Below are positions 8,805-17,619 of a stretch of 64,000 bases of DNA, piece after piece. The notes beneath the pieces were generated by a model, which saw nothing but the letters and a program-made list of their open reading frames with translations, was not told where the DNA came from and did not search any database. The stretch comes from Desulfobulbaceae bacterium BRH_c16a (GTDB taxonomy: Bacteria > Desulfobacterota > Desulfobulbia > Desulfobulbales > Desulfocapsaceae): contig LADS01000003.1 of assembly GCA_000961725.1 (NCBI GenBank), positions 1-64,000 of the forward strand, in the 5' to 3' direction. How positions within the stretch are numbered: position 1 is the stretch's first letter; every line of letters begins with the position of its first letter. Made by a program: the position numbers and the translations under genes.

Positions 8805-9560
8805 TTACTCCCGCAGGTGTTCGCCGGTTTTTTTAAGAAAAAGCTCGGCCAGATCGCCGCATCCTTCCGTCTGGGCGACCAGGTTTTCCGGCGTCCCTTC
8901 GGCGACAATCCGGCCCAGGTCGATGATCACCACTCGCCGGCAGAGGCGCTGTACTTCCTCCAGATAATGGGAGGTATAGACCATCGCCATCCGCTCATCA
9001 TTGAGGGCGGCGAGTTTTTCCATGATCAGATGGCGCGACTGGGCATCGATTCCCACCGTCGGTTCGTCGAGAAACAGCAACTCAGGCTCATGAATGATAC
9101 CGATAATCAGGTTGATGCGCCGTTTCATTCCCCCCGAATAGGCTGCCACCTGCCGGTTCCGCTTGTCATAGAGACCGAACATGTCGAGATAATACTTGGC
9201 CCTTTCCTCCAGCAAGTCCCGCTTAAGTCCATACATCCGGCCAAAATAGGTGATATTTTCAGAGCCGGTCAGGCGGTCGTAGAGGGCAATGTCCTGCGGC
9301 ACCAAACCGATCCTGCTCCGGACCGCCTCAGGATTGTTCCAGGTGTCGATTCCACTGATAAAAAGCGATCCCCGCTGCGGACGGAGAAGGGTGGTGAACA
9401 CGGAGATTAAAGTGGTCTTGCCCGCGCCGTTCGGACCGATAAGGCCACAGAATTCCCCCGGAAAGAGGGTGAGTGAAATGCCGTTTAATGCCGGCGCGTC
9501 GCATCCGGCGTAGGTGAGAAAAAGATCCTTGCCGTCCAGGAGCGGCGGGTTATCGGTCAT
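8805..9560 (-). CDS. ABC transporter ATP-binding protein
   Basis: Nucleotide-binding subunit of the adjacent ABC-2 exporter. Walker A is GPNGAGKTT, the signature is YSGGMKRRI, Walker B is LLFLDEPTVGID and the switch His is in YTSHYLEE, all intact in a 251-residue protein. The start at 9560 lies 8 bp after the BtrH-like gene stops; the longer track ORF adds 21 residues that match no ABC protein. No strong ribosome binding site precedes it, consistent with translational coupling. Confidence 0.93.
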   Translation of the reverse strand: MTDNPPLLDGKDLFLTYAGCDAPALNGISLTLFPGEFCGLIGPNGAGKTTLISVFTTLLRPQRGSLFISGIDTWNNPEAVRSRIGLVPQDIALYDRLTGSENITYFGRMYGLKRDLLEERAKYYLDMFGLYDKRNRQVAAYSGGMKRRINLIIGIIHEPELLFLDEPTVGIDAQSRHLIMEKLAALNDERMAMVYTSHYLEEVQRLCRRVVIIDLGRIVAEGTPENLVAQTEGCGDLAELFLKKTGEHLRE

Positions 9561-9568
9561 CGCGGCGC

Positions 9569-10576
9569 TCAATGGAGGAGTTGCAGGATATCCGCATAGA
9601 TTCCCCGCTCGGCTTGGGCACATTCGCGCAGGATCCCGGCCAGCTCACCGTAGCTGTCGCCGGCTTTTGCCCGGCCTTTACAGAGCCGCGCCCCGGATAC
9701 GGCGAACCGCCGCCAGGTATCGCCGACCAGGGTCATCCGCTCGGACAAAGAGCCAAGCGGAGCAATTCCGGTGAGTTCGGCCGCTTCCTGCAGAAATGCA
9801 GCATACATGAAGCGAAAGCCTCCCCCGCCGGTGCCGATCTCCTCCTGCATCCTGATAAGCTGACCGAGGTAAAGCAGAGCCTGTTCCTCGCCCAGTTTCT
9901 TTGGCCATTTCTCAAGCCGATCGGCAAGAAAGCCAATGCCTCGGGTGCCGAGAAACGGCACCGGGGTCCGCAGCATGGTCTTGCTTACCGCGGCCAGGCC
10001 CTGTCGGACCGCAGCCGCCATGTCGGGGCTGGTTGGCACCGACTCCAGATAATACATCGCTCCTTTCGGCGCGAGACTCCCCTGGGCAAACCTGGCCCGC
10101 TGCAGATCGTCCCTGCGGCAGCGCACTACATCTTCAAAGACCGGATCGCTGATCAGGTATTCATCTTTATCGCGGCCGATGACCACCAGGTTGTGCATGT
10201 TGAAGTGGAAGCGGAAGGCCGGCGGGAAATAAGGCAGCCAATAGGCTCCGGTCTGACAGCCGACGGGAATGCCCTGGTCCAGTTTTTCGTCAAGGGCCGC
10301 CATGGCTTTGGCCTGCGAGCGGAATTTCTGTCGTCCCACCGTTACGCCAAGCCGCTTGGTCACTTTGCCGAAGATACTGCCGACACTGCACCGGAAGGTG
10401 GTGAGCGGCAGTTTGTTTATCTTGATAAACGGCAGATAGCCGAAAAAAAGTCCCTCACCGATCCCGAAGGCAAGCGCTTCGGAACAGGCAATATTATGAA
10501 AAAGGAGAAGATTCGAGGTTACCCCGCTTTCACAATGGGCCGACTGCCGGTGGGGAAAAGGGATGAGAGCGTCCAT
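9569..10576 (-). CDS. BtrH N-terminal domain protein, predicted Cys acyltransferase
   Basis: Resembles the BtrH family, named for the butirosin enzyme that moves an acyl group from an ACP to an amine. The N-terminus PFPHRQSAHCESGVTSNLL carries the family's HCES motif, with Cys-15 as likely nucleophile, followed by EALAFGIGEGLFFGYLPF. The middle has HFNMHNLVVIGRDKDEYLISD, which supplies the probable catalytic His and Asp as in papain-like folds, and a helical C-terminal part like DUF4872. The product is 335 residues. The ATG at 10576 overlaps the upstream stop as TGATG, so translation is coupled. It likely forms an amide or ester on a product handled by the KAS III-like and radical SAM enzymes. 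Family assignment is from memory of motifs. Confidence 0.75.
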   Translation of the reverse strand: MDALIPFPHRQSAHCESGVTSNLLLFHNIACSEALAFGIGEGLFFGYLPFIKINKLPLTTFRCSVGSIFGKVTKRLGVTVGRQKFRSQAKAMAALDEKLDQGIPVGCQTGAYWLPYFPPAFRFHFNMHNLVVIGRDKDEYLISDPVFEDVVRCRRDDLQRARFAQGSLAPKGAMYYLESVPTSPDMAAAVRQGLAAVSKTMLRTPVPFLGTRGIGFLADRLEKWPKKLGEEQALLYLGQLIRMQEEIGTGGGGFRFMYAAFLQEAAELTGIAPLGSLSERMTLVGDTWRRFAVSGARLCKGRAKAGDSYGELAGILRECAQAERGIYADILQLLH

Positions 10577-11004
10577 CAGCGATGCCGGAGCGATTCCGGG
10601 GAAAAGGCTTCCGGTACGGTTTGCAACTCGGCGATGGAGACTCCGAAGACCATGGCATATTTCTGCAGGATACGCTCGGGCAGCCGCCGAAAAACCGCAG
10701 GCTTGCGATGCCGTATAACCCTCCACCTTGCCATGTTGACGTAGCTGGCCAACAGGCCGATATCCATCTGATGTCTCGCCTGATGATAGGCGATAGGGCT
10801 CAGTTCGCCGTTTTTCACCGACCGGTACGCTCTTTCCGTCTCCACAGCGATCAGTGCCCAGGCCTGGTCGTTGACGACGTTTTTGGCCTCCCAGCCAAGG
10901 CTCGGCGACAAGGTGTACTTGCCGTTACTGTTCACGGCATAGCACACCTCGTGACCATAATCACCGATCATGCCTTTATCCTGGGGAACTTCCTCTACTT
11001 TCAT
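10576..11004 (-). CDS. Conserved-looking 142-residue protein at head of BtrH operon
   Basis: I do not recognise the family. The protein is soluble and has no signal sequence. The C-terminal part (about residues 85-130) is basic and helical, with RWRVIRHRKPAVFRRLPERIL and then KYAMVFGVSIAEL, which resembles a small helix-turn-helix or a partner-binding helical bundle. It is the first gene of the minus-strand operon and overlaps the BtrH-like gene by one base (TGATG), so its product is made together with it. It could be a regulator, a scaffold or a divergent carrier; it lacks the DSL motif of an acyl carrier protein. Confidence 0.65.
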   Translation of the reverse strand: MKVEEVPQDKGMIGDYGHEVCYAVNSNGKYTLSPSLGWEAKNVVNDQAWALIAVETERAYRSVKNGELSPIAYHQARHQMDIGLLASYVNMARWRVIRHRKPAVFRRLPERILQKYAMVFGVSIAELQTVPEAFSPESLRHR

Positions 11005-11220
11005 GTTTTGCCGCTTTTCAACACCCGGTTTATGACACAGGTGAAATATAATTATACTTATCTCGTCTGAAATTCGCCGATATTGACTCCTGCACAGGCG
11101 GCATGACCGAAGAATTCGGTGAGAAAACTAGCAGCAAGGTTCCCGAGTGTCAATTTTTTAATGGTCATGGCCTAAAAAGACCATCGATATCGATTTCTCC
11201 CATAAATCCCTTCAGGAAAA

Positions 11221-11955
11221 TCATGACCGTCCGGGCCCGGCCTCCTCCACAGACATGGCAATTTCCCGCTGCATCTGTTCAATCACCGCTATCGGATCCA
11301 GGGCTCTGGTGATCGGACGGCCGACAACCACGTGAGTGGCCCCGTTTTTCAGTGCCATCCCGGCTGTCACGATGCGCTGCTGATCGTCGCCGCTGTCTGT
11401 GATATTTGCTCCGGGCCGGATACCGGGTGTAACGATCAACAGTTTCTCGCCCAGCTCCCGCCGTATTTTTTCAGCCTCCAGACCGGAAGAGACCACTCCG
11501 TCGCAGCCCAGCTCGAGCGCCCTTTTTGCCCGGAAAGAGACAAGATCGGCAACCGAACCGGTCATCCCCATGGCCCGCATGTCCTCTTCGCCAAAACTGG
11601 TCAACACGGTGACGGCAAGGAGCTGCAGATCGCCCCGTGCGGAGACCGCCGCCCGAATAATGGGATCGTTGCCATGGATGGTGGCAAACGTCACGCCCCG
11701 GTCATTTACCTGTTGCACCGCCAGTTTGACGGTTTCGGGGATATCGAAAAATTTCAGGTCGAGCATGACCTTGTGACCGCGATCGACTATCCAGTCGACC
11801 GTGTCGAACCAGCTGCCCATGAACAGCTGCAAGCCCACCTTATAAAAAGTGCAGTGGGACTCGCACTTTTTTACCAGAGCTTTGGCCTCTTCCGGACTGC
11901 TCACATCGAGGGCAACGATTATCCGCTCCTGCAACGGTATTTTTTTATAGCTCAT
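11221..11955 (-). CDS. pyrF: Orotidine 5'-phosphate decarboxylase
   Basis: Final step of UMP synthesis, decarboxylating OMP. The catalytic array is present as MLDLKFFDIPETV (DxKxxD), the N-terminal IIVALDVSS and the phosphate-binding C-terminal PGIRPG and VVVGRPITRA are all intact. The 244-residue length is normal for the bacterial type. It is transcribed from its own promoter region at about 11956-12150 and is followed by 216 bp of non-coding DNA before the BtrH operon, so it is probably not part of that operon. Confidence 0.96.
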   Translation of the reverse strand: MSYKKIPLQERIIVALDVSSPEEAKALVKKCESHCTFYKVGLQLFMGSWFDTVDWIVDRGHKVMLDLKFFDIPETVKLAVQQVNDRGVTFATIHGNDPIIRAAVSARGDLQLLAVTVLTSFGEEDMRAMGMTGSVADLVSFRAKRALELGCDGVVSSGLEAEKIRRELGEKLLIVTPGIRPGANITDSGDDQQRIVTAGMALKNGATHVVVGRPITRALDPIAVIEQMQREIAMSVEEAGPGRS

Positions 11956-12210
11956 TTTTCTTCCTGTATTTTGATTCGCCGATGGCGATTTTTCTGGTCG
12001 AACAATCGCTTCCTTTTACCTGCTTCGGTCGTCTTTGGCAAGTTCATCAAAGATCACTCAAACAACCCTTATACCGGCTTCCTTTACAATTATATTTATG
12101 CATACTATAATTGATTCATAAAGAGTAAAATTGTCTTACGCTTTCTTGTCAGCTACTTGCAACGGCTCCGACGCCAAGGGTCAACCAGGATAAAAAGAAA
12201 GGAGATGCCC

Positions 12211-12495
12211 ATGACTGTAAAAATATTTATTAAAAGAAAAGTTACTCCGGCAAACGTACTCGACCTGACCGTCCTGCTGAAAAAACTTCGCAGTCTTACT
12301 CTCAACCAATCCGGCTACATATATGGTGAAACCTTGAAACGAGTCGACAAAAACGACGAATGCATGGTAATCAGCACATGGCGGTCGATCGATGACTGGA
12401 ATGCATGGCTGAACAATGATGAACGTATTGCCATCCAGAGTGAAATAGATCGGCTCCTTGGCCAAAAAACCGAATACGCAGTCTATGAAGTGTAG
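12211..12495 (+). CDS. Small antibiotic-biosynthesis-monooxygenase (ABM)-like protein
   Basis: A 94-residue protein of the dimeric alpha-beta barrel type. MTVKIFIKRKV, then a helix, then GYIYGETLKRVDKNDECMV and STWRSIDDWNAWL match the ABM/heme-degrading-like fold in order. The start at 12211 is set by AAAGGAG six bases upstream. Such proteins can be quinol or heme monooxygenases, but many anaerobic members have no known reaction. It stands alone, ending in an intrinsic terminator at 12616. Confidence 0.75.
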   Translation: MTVKIFIKRKVTPANVLDLTVLLKKLRSLTLNQSGYIYGETLKRVDKNDECMVISTWRSIDDWNAWLNNDERIAIQSEIDRLLGQKTEYAVYEV

Positions 12496-12615
12496 CCTGC
12501 GATGCCCTGAAGCGCTCATCTCTCATTGTTTGAATGACTGCTCCAGGGGCGTTTCCAACACTTCTCCAGCCGAGTTGTTTTTTATCTGCGACTACAGTAT
12601 AATCCCGCCAAATTC

Positions 12616-12658
12616 ACTGTACCACACTCCTTCCCTGTGGTACAGTTGGTTGTTTTTT
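12616..12658 (+). terminator. Rho-independent terminator after the ABM gene
   Basis: ACTGTACCACA pairs perfectly with TGTGGTACAGT over 11 bp with a 9-nt loop, followed by TGGTTGTTTTTT. It is about 120 bp after the ABM gene stop and well before oadG. Confidence 0.8.
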
Positions 12659-12850
12659 CCCTTTTAAAACCGCTTTTTTTATCTTGAGGCTTTTTGCGTC
12701 AGGTTGAAATAATCACGATTTATCAGAAAGATTGTGCTTTCCTATTTACTTTACTGTTTTGATTCAACCACCCGCTTGGTGTAGGATGCAGTCCTTTGTT
12801 TTTTACCATACCAATCCACAATTCAACAGAGCCGAGGCAAAGACAAAAAA

Positions 12851-13129
12851 ATGATATTTGAAGGTGTTAAGCTCATGGTCGTCGGCATGACAACCGTCAT
12901 GCTTTTTCTTGTTCTCATGATTTTATTCATTAACGTCGTTGCCTTTCTGACGCGGAATGCTGCTTCCCGCGAGGTCGAAGCTATCAAAAACGAGAGGGAG
13001 CTCCAGGCACAGAACAGAAAGAAAGCCAAGGAAGCCAAAGAAACGGTTGTCGGGGATGCCGATGAAGATATCGCGGTAATCGCCGCTGCCGTTGCAGCGT
13101 ATGAGACTGAATGTTTTGCCCGAGCATAG
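12851..13129 (+). CDS. oadG: Oxaloacetate decarboxylase gamma-type subunit
   Basis: Small membrane anchor of a Na+-translocating decarboxylase. One N-terminal transmembrane helix (MTTVMLFLVLMILFINVVAF, split here to its core) is followed by a charged coiled segment and a short acidic/alanine-rich tail, the standard OadG layout. The protein is 92 residues. The C-terminus lacks a clear His-rich metal site. It heads the oadG-oadA-oadB gene set, 180 bp before oadA. In known enzymes gamma holds the biotin-carrying alpha subunit to the beta pump. Confidence 0.85.
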   Translation: MIFEGVKLMVVGMTTVMLFLVLMILFINVVAFLTRNAASREVEAIKNERELQAQNRKKAKEAKETVVGDADEDIAVIAAAVAAYETECFARA

Positions 13130-13310
13130 CTCACCTGCAGGTAAATTTTTTTCTTTAGGTCATTTTTATAACAATCGGATCCGAACCCGCGAGAGGAGAA
13201 GATTCCTGATTGCAGCCTTAACTTTTTAATATTTCACGATATCATTTAGAATGAAATAAAATTCAGGCCAAGCTGTAAGAACCCAATAACACAATACGAG
13301 GAGAAGAGCG

Positions 13311-15113
13311 GTGAGTAAAAAAGTTATTCAGTTCATGGACACGTCCTTTCGCGACGGTTTTCAGTCTGTATTTGGTGCAAGGGTATTTACCGATGACTTT
13401 ATGCCCGCCGTCAAGGCTTCCGTAGATGCGGGAATTACCAATATTGAAGCGGGCGGTGGTGCACGTTTTCAAAGTCTCTTCTTCTACTGCGGCGAATCCG
13501 CCTTTGACATGATGGACCGTTTCCGCAAGGAAGTGGGACCGAGCGTCGCCCTCCAGACCCTTGCCCGAGGCATCAACGTCGTTGCCCTGAGCCAGTGTCC
13601 CCGCGATATAATCGATCTGCATGCCAAGATGTTCAAGAAACACGGCATGACCACCATCCGGAACTTCGACGCCCTCAATGACGTCCGCAATCTCGAGTAT
13701 TCCGGTGAACGCATCGCCCACCACGGACTCAACCATCAGATCGTCATTTCGATGATGGAACTGCCTCCCGGCTGCAGCGGTGCCCATGATCCTGAATTCT
13801 ATATGAACCGGCTGAAGCAGATCCTCGATGCCAAAATTCCATTCCACTCCATCTGCTTTAAAGATGCTTCGGGTACCTCCAATCCGAGAAAAGTTTATGA
13901 AACCCTGAAGGCGGCGAGAAAGATCGTTTCCGACGATACCATCCTGTGGTTCCATACCCACGACACCGCAGGCCTGGGCATTTCCCAGAACATGGCAGCG
14001 GTCGAAGGCGGCGCCGACGGTATCGACCTTGCAAAATCACCGGTCAGCGGCGGTACCTGCCAGCCGGACATTCTCTCCATGATGCACGCGATGAAGGGTA
14101 CCGAATACACTCTGAATCTCGATTACGAAAAAATCATCCTGGCGATGAATGCGTTCGAAGAAGCCATGAAAGACTACTTCTTTCCGCCGGAAGCCAAAAT
14201 GGTCTCGCCGCTGGTCACCCTGTCGCCGATGCCCGGCGGCGCGCTCACCGCCAACACCATGATGATGCGCGACACCGGCACCCTCCATCTCTATCCACAG
14301 GTTATCAAGGAGATGTCCGAGGTTGTTGCGCGCGGCGGTTTCGGCACCTCGGTCACCCCGGTTTCCCAGTTTTACTTCCAGCAGGCCTACCTCAACGCCA
14401 CCCAGGGCAAATGGAAGAAGATCAATCCGCAGTACGGCAATATGGTACTCGGTTACTTCGGCCGCACCCCGGTTCCACCCGATCCGGAAATCGTCAAGAT
14501 CGCTTCCGAGCAACTCGGCAAACCGGTCTTCACCGACGATCCTCTCGATATTCTCGAGCCGGGAATCCCCAAGGCCACCAAAATACTTGAAGAAAACAAA
14601 TTGCCGGTCAACGATGAAAACATCTTCATCATCGCCAGCTGCGAGCAGAAAGGCCTCGACTACCTCCTCGGCAAAGCAGTCACCAATGTTCGAAAGATCA
14701 CCGATGCACCTGCCCCCGACAAGAAAGCTGCAGGCAAAAAGGCCGCTCCGGCCCCTGCTGCCGCTCCTGTCGCCATCGGCCCGCGCAATTACACGATCAC
14801 TGTCAATAATCGCCCCTACAATGTCTCCGTTTCCGAAGCAGGCGGCATCCAGGCAGCACCCGTTGCAGCACCGACCGCACCCGCTGCACCGGCTGTTGCG
14901 GGCACCGATGTTGAAGCCCCTACTCCCGGCAATATCGTGAAAATCCTGGTTGAAGTCGGCACTCTTGTTGCCAAGGATCAGCCTCTTGTGGTTATGGAGG
15001 CGATGAAGATGGAATCCGAGGTGAAATCACCCTGTGCAGGCAAGATCCTGGCGATTCATGTGTCTTCCGGTGATACTGTCCAGTCCTCCGACCTGCTTTT
15101 CACCATCGGCTGA
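13311..15113 (+). CDS. oadA: Decarboxylase/carboxyltransferase alpha subunit with biotinyl domain
   Basis: Cytoplasmic subunit that moves CO2 between a 2-oxo acid (oxaloacetate or pyruvate) and biotin. The N-terminal carboxyltransferase TIM barrel starts with FMDTSFRDGFQS and has metal ligands in HTHDTAG; the conserved barrel runs to about residue 300, followed by the conserved carboxylase domain. A Pro/Ala-rich linker at about 470-535 leads to a biotinyl domain with VVMEAMKMESEV, Lys being the biotin site. Total 600 residues. The start is a GTG with GAGGAGAAGAG upstream; no ATG fits. A terminator-like hairpin follows before oadB. It could equally be the carboxyltransferase of a pyruvate carboxylase, but adjacent oadG and oadB favour a Na+ pump. 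Confidence 0.92.
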   Translation: MSKKVIQFMDTSFRDGFQSVFGARVFTDDFMPAVKASVDAGITNIEAGGGARFQSLFFYCGESAFDMMDRFRKEVGPSVALQTLARGINVVALSQCPRDIIDLHAKMFKKHGMTTIRNFDALNDVRNLEYSGERIAHHGLNHQIVISMMELPPGCSGAHDPEFYMNRLKQILDAKIPFHSICFKDASGTSNPRKVYETLKAARKIVSDDTILWFHTHDTAGLGISQNMAAVEGGADGIDLAKSPVSGGTCQPDILSMMHAMKGTEYTLNLDYEKIILAMNAFEEAMKDYFFPPEAKMVSPLVTLSPMPGGALTANTMMMRDTGTLHLYPQVIKEMSEVVARGGFGTSVTPVSQFYFQQAYLNATQGKWKKINPQYGNMVLGYFGRTPVPPDPEIVKIASEQLGKPVFTDDPLDILEPGIPKATKILEENKLPVNDENIFIIASCEQKGLDYLLGKAVTNVRKITDAPAPDKKAAGKKAAPAPAAAPVAIGPRNYTITVNNRPYNVSVSEAGGIQAAPVAAPTAPAAPAVAGTDVEAPTPGNIVKILVEVGTLVAKDQPLVVMEAMKMESEVKSPCAGKILAIHVSSGDTVQSSDLLFTIG

Positions 15114-15130
15114 CAGGATGTAAGTTTTCC

Positions 15131-15165
15131 GTTTCCCGGTCTTTGACCGGGAAACTTTTCTTCTT
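15131..15165 (+). terminator. Terminator-like hairpin between oadA and oadB
   Basis: GTTTCCCGGTC pairs perfectly with GACCGGGAAAC over 11 bp with a TTT loop, then TTTTCTTCTTT. It may attenuate expression of oadB relative to oadA, or end one transcript before a separate oadB promoter. Confidence 0.75.
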
Positions 15166-15186
15166 TGCTCTTACCGGGTAAGTATT

Positions 15187-16701
15187 ATGAAAATCAAAAT
15201 TTTCATGCTTTTCCTGCTGGCATGGCTATGTACCTGGTCCTTCACGGCTCTCGCTGAAGACGGTACGATAGAAATAGTCTCGCCGGCAGACGCGAAAATC
15301 GTACGGGTTCTCGCCCACCTCAATGGCTTTGTCTACAGCGGCGACGAAATCGCAACCCTGAAGAAAGAGAACGGTACCATAATCGTTCTCAAAGCTGGTT
15401 CGGCCGGGAAAATCACCAGCATAGAGGCGATTCCCTACCAGAAGGTTCATAAAGGCGAACTGCTCGGGACCATTGCCGTAACCCAGGTCGTCGCCGACCA
15501 ACCGACTGTTGTCTCCGGCAAAAAACTGCCGCCTATCTCCGAACTCCTTGTCGATCTTGCAAAAACGACGGGTTTTTATGGTATCTACAAAGGACAGACA
15601 ACGCAGGACTGGACGGTCGGTATCGGCCGGGTGTTGATGATCACGGTCGGCCTCGTCCTTCTCATCCTCGGAATCTTCAAAGGTTTCGAGCCGCTTCTTC
15701 TGGTTCCCATCGGTTTTGGCGCCATCCTCTCCAACATCCCGATGGCAGGAATTGCCGAACCGGGAGGGATTCTCACCTACATCTATGATATTGGCATCGG
15801 GACCGGGGTCTTCCCGCTCCTTATCTTCATGGGTGTCGGAGCCTTGACCGATTTTGGCCCGATGCTTGCCAATCCGAAGACCATTTTGCTTGGCGGCGCC
15901 GCTCAGTTGGGCATTTTCGTCACCCTTCTTGGCGCACTCCTTCTTTCCGATCTCGTGCCAGGCATCAATTTTTCCCTGCGTGATGCAGCCTCCATCGGGA
16001 TTATCGGCGGTGCCGACGGCCCGACGGCGATCTTCCTGTCCAGCCAGCTCTCTCCCCGGCTGCTTGGTTCGATAGCCATCGCCGCCTACTCCTACATGGC
16101 CTTGGTACCGCTGATCCAGCCGCCGATCATGAGGTGGCTGACCACGGAAGAAGAAAGAAAAATCAAGATGGTCCAACTGCGGCATGTCTCCAAACTCGAA
16201 AAAATCATCCTTCCCGTGATGGTGCTTGGCATCTGTGCGGTTCTGCTGCCATCCGCCGCACCGCTGATCGGCATGTTCATGTTCGGAAATCTGGCAAAGG
16301 AGTGCGGGGTAGTCGACCGGCTTTCCGACACCATCAAGAACTCTCTGATGTATACTGTTATTGTATTTTTAGGTCTTGCCGTCGGCAGCAAGTTGTCCGC
16401 CGACAAATTTCTTAATCTCGAGACCCTGGGCATCCTTTGCCTGGGCATGATCGCTTTCGGCATCGGTACCGCCGGCGGTCTGCTGATGGCCAAACTGATG
16501 AATAAGCTCTCGAAAACCCAGATCAATCCGCTGATCGGCGCAGCCGGAGTTTCCGCGGTACCGATGGCCGCCCGGGTAGTCAACAAGGTCGGCCTGGAAG
16601 CCAATCCGCAAAATCATCTGATCATGCATGCCATGGGACCGAACGTTGCCGGAGTTATCGGCTCGGCCGTGGCTGCCGGTGTTCTTCTGGCGCTGCTGTA
16701 G
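15187..16701 (+). CDS. oadB: Na+-translocating decarboxylase beta subunit with extra N-terminal domain
   Basis: Membrane pump subunit that decarboxylates carboxybiotin and exports Na+. From about residue 120 the sequence is a typical Oad[47 protein letters not shown] and a C-terminal [18 protein letters not shown] with Na+-site residues. Uncommonly, it starts with a signal-like helix ([15 protein letters not shown] to ALA) followed by about 75 residues that look like a biotinyl/lipoyl barrel ([36 protein letters not shown]) but lacking the MKM lysine. The total of 504 residues is about 100 more than usual. The extra domain would lie outside the cytoplasm. Confidence 0.9.
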   Translation: MKIKIFMLFLLAWLCTWSFTALAEDGTIEIVSPADAKIVRVLAHLNGFVYSGDEIATLKKENGTIIVLKAGSAGKITSIEAIPYQKVHKGELLGTIAVTQVVADQPTVVSGKKLPPISELLVDLAKTTGFYGIYKGQTTQDWTVGIGRVLMITVGLVLLILGIFKGFEPLLLVPIGFGAILSNIPMAGIAEPGGILTYIYDIGIGTGVFPLLIFMGVGALTDFGPMLANPKTILLGGAAQLGIFVTLLGALLLSDLVPGINFSLRDAASIGIIGGADGPTAIFLSSQLSPRLLGSIAIAAYSYMALVPLIQPPIMRWLTTEEERKIKMVQLRHVSKLEKIILPVMVLGICAVLLPSAAPLIGMFMFGNLAKECGVVDRLSDTIKNSLMYTVIVFLGLAVGSKLSADKFLNLETLGILCLGMIAFGIGTAGGLLMAKLMNKLSKTQINPLIGAAGVSAVPMAARVVNKVGLEANPQNHLIMHAMGPNVAGVIGSAVAAGVLLALL

Positions 16702-16720
16702 AATACACTTTATCCGCAAC

Positions 16721-16759
16721 AAAAAAGGGGTTGTCCAAGTATGGATAACCCCTTTTTTT
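16721..16759. terminator. Bidirectional terminator between oadB and the nitroreductase
   Basis: AAAAAAGGGGTTGTCC faces GGATAACCCCTTTTTT around a 6-nt loop. The A-run and T-run on both sides make it able to stop transcription of oadB on the plus strand and of the convergent nitroreductase gene on the minus strand. Confidence 0.85.
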
Positions 16760-16781
16760 ATTATATCTGCCGTTGCCTGGA

Positions 16782-17606
16782 TCAGCGCACCCGATTGACC
16801 TGCGGCTTGCCCCGATTTATCGTGCGCTCGTATTGAATTGCCGGGTAACCGAACCCCATGGCATAGCCTATCCGGTGGTTCTCGGGAATCCCCAGCCTCT
16901 GTTGCAGGGAAGGTACCAGATCGGTAATGGTCAGGGTCGCCAGACCGTTCCAGATGGTTCCCACGCCACAGCTCCGGGCATACAGCTCAAATGTCGTCAG
17001 GCCAATGAGACAGTCCTGCAGGGGCGAGGCGCTCTCCTCCAGCGCGGAAACAATGAGCAGATGGGGTGCTCCGCGAAAAAGGATATCCCTGCCGGAGCTC
17101 TTCCATGCCTCAATGATGTCGATAAACATCTCCATCCCTTCCGGCAGCAGGTTCTCGGCAATCAGTTTCTCGAGACCGGCAAAAGCCTCTGTCCGCAATG
17201 CATCGACCAGCGCCTTGTCATCGACCACGGTATAGAGCAGTTGCCGGTCGTTATGGCCGCTCGGAGCATGCCAGGCAACTTCGAGCATCTTGTCGATAAG
17301 CTCGGGATCTATATTCTTATCCTGATATTTACGCACCGACCTGCGGCCTTTTATCAGCAGCTCCACCTGCTCGGGATCAGGCATTTTGCCCGGCAATTCC
17401 AGGCCATCCTGCGGCCCGTGTCCGAGAATCGAGACCGATCCTTCACTGCAGATGGCTACACAGTGCAGACAGCCGATACAGTATCCTTCCTTATCCCCGT
17501 CAATCCCCGGGATACCCTTGTTCATATCGATAATCATTGCCGGACAGTCACTGGCACATTGTCCGCAACCGATGCAGGTTTCCACATCAACCACAAATCT
17601 GAGCAT
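16782..17606 (-). CDS. Ferredoxin-nitroreductase fusion protein
   Basis: Two [4Fe-4S] motifs lie at the N-terminus (CIGCGQCASDCP and CIGCLHCVAICS), followed from about residue 70 by an FMN-dependent nitroreductase domain (RRSVRKYQDKNI, WHAPSGHND, GVGTIWNGL, IGYAMGFGYP). The 274-residue fusion is a known type in anaerobes and would pass electrons from ferredoxin-like clusters to FMN. The ATG at 17606 has GGAGGAG just upstream. It follows the FabI-like gene by 13 bp on the same strand. The substrate is unknown. Confidence 0.88.
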   Translation of the reverse strand: MLRFVVDVETCIGCGQCASDCPAMIIDMNKGIPGIDGDKEGYCIGCLHCVAICSEGSVSILGHGPQDGLELPGKMPDPEQVELLIKGRRSVRKYQDKNIDPELIDKMLEVAWHAPSGHNDRQLLYTVVDDKALVDALRTEAFAGLEKLIAENLLPEGMEMFIDIIEAWKSSGRDILFRGAPHLLIVSALEESASPLQDCLIGLTTFELYARSCGVGTIWNGLATLTITDLVPSLQQRLGIPENHRIGYAMGFGYPAIQYERTINRGKPQVNRVR

Positions 17607-17619
17607 ACGCTCCTCCACA

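Noticed and set aside
9572-10744. 390-codon plus-strand ORF
   Set aside because: Antisense to the BtrH-like gene, which has clear motifs and coupled starts on the other strand.
13263-13961. 232-codon minus-strand ORF
   Set aside because: Antisense to oadA, which is unmistakable on the plus strand.
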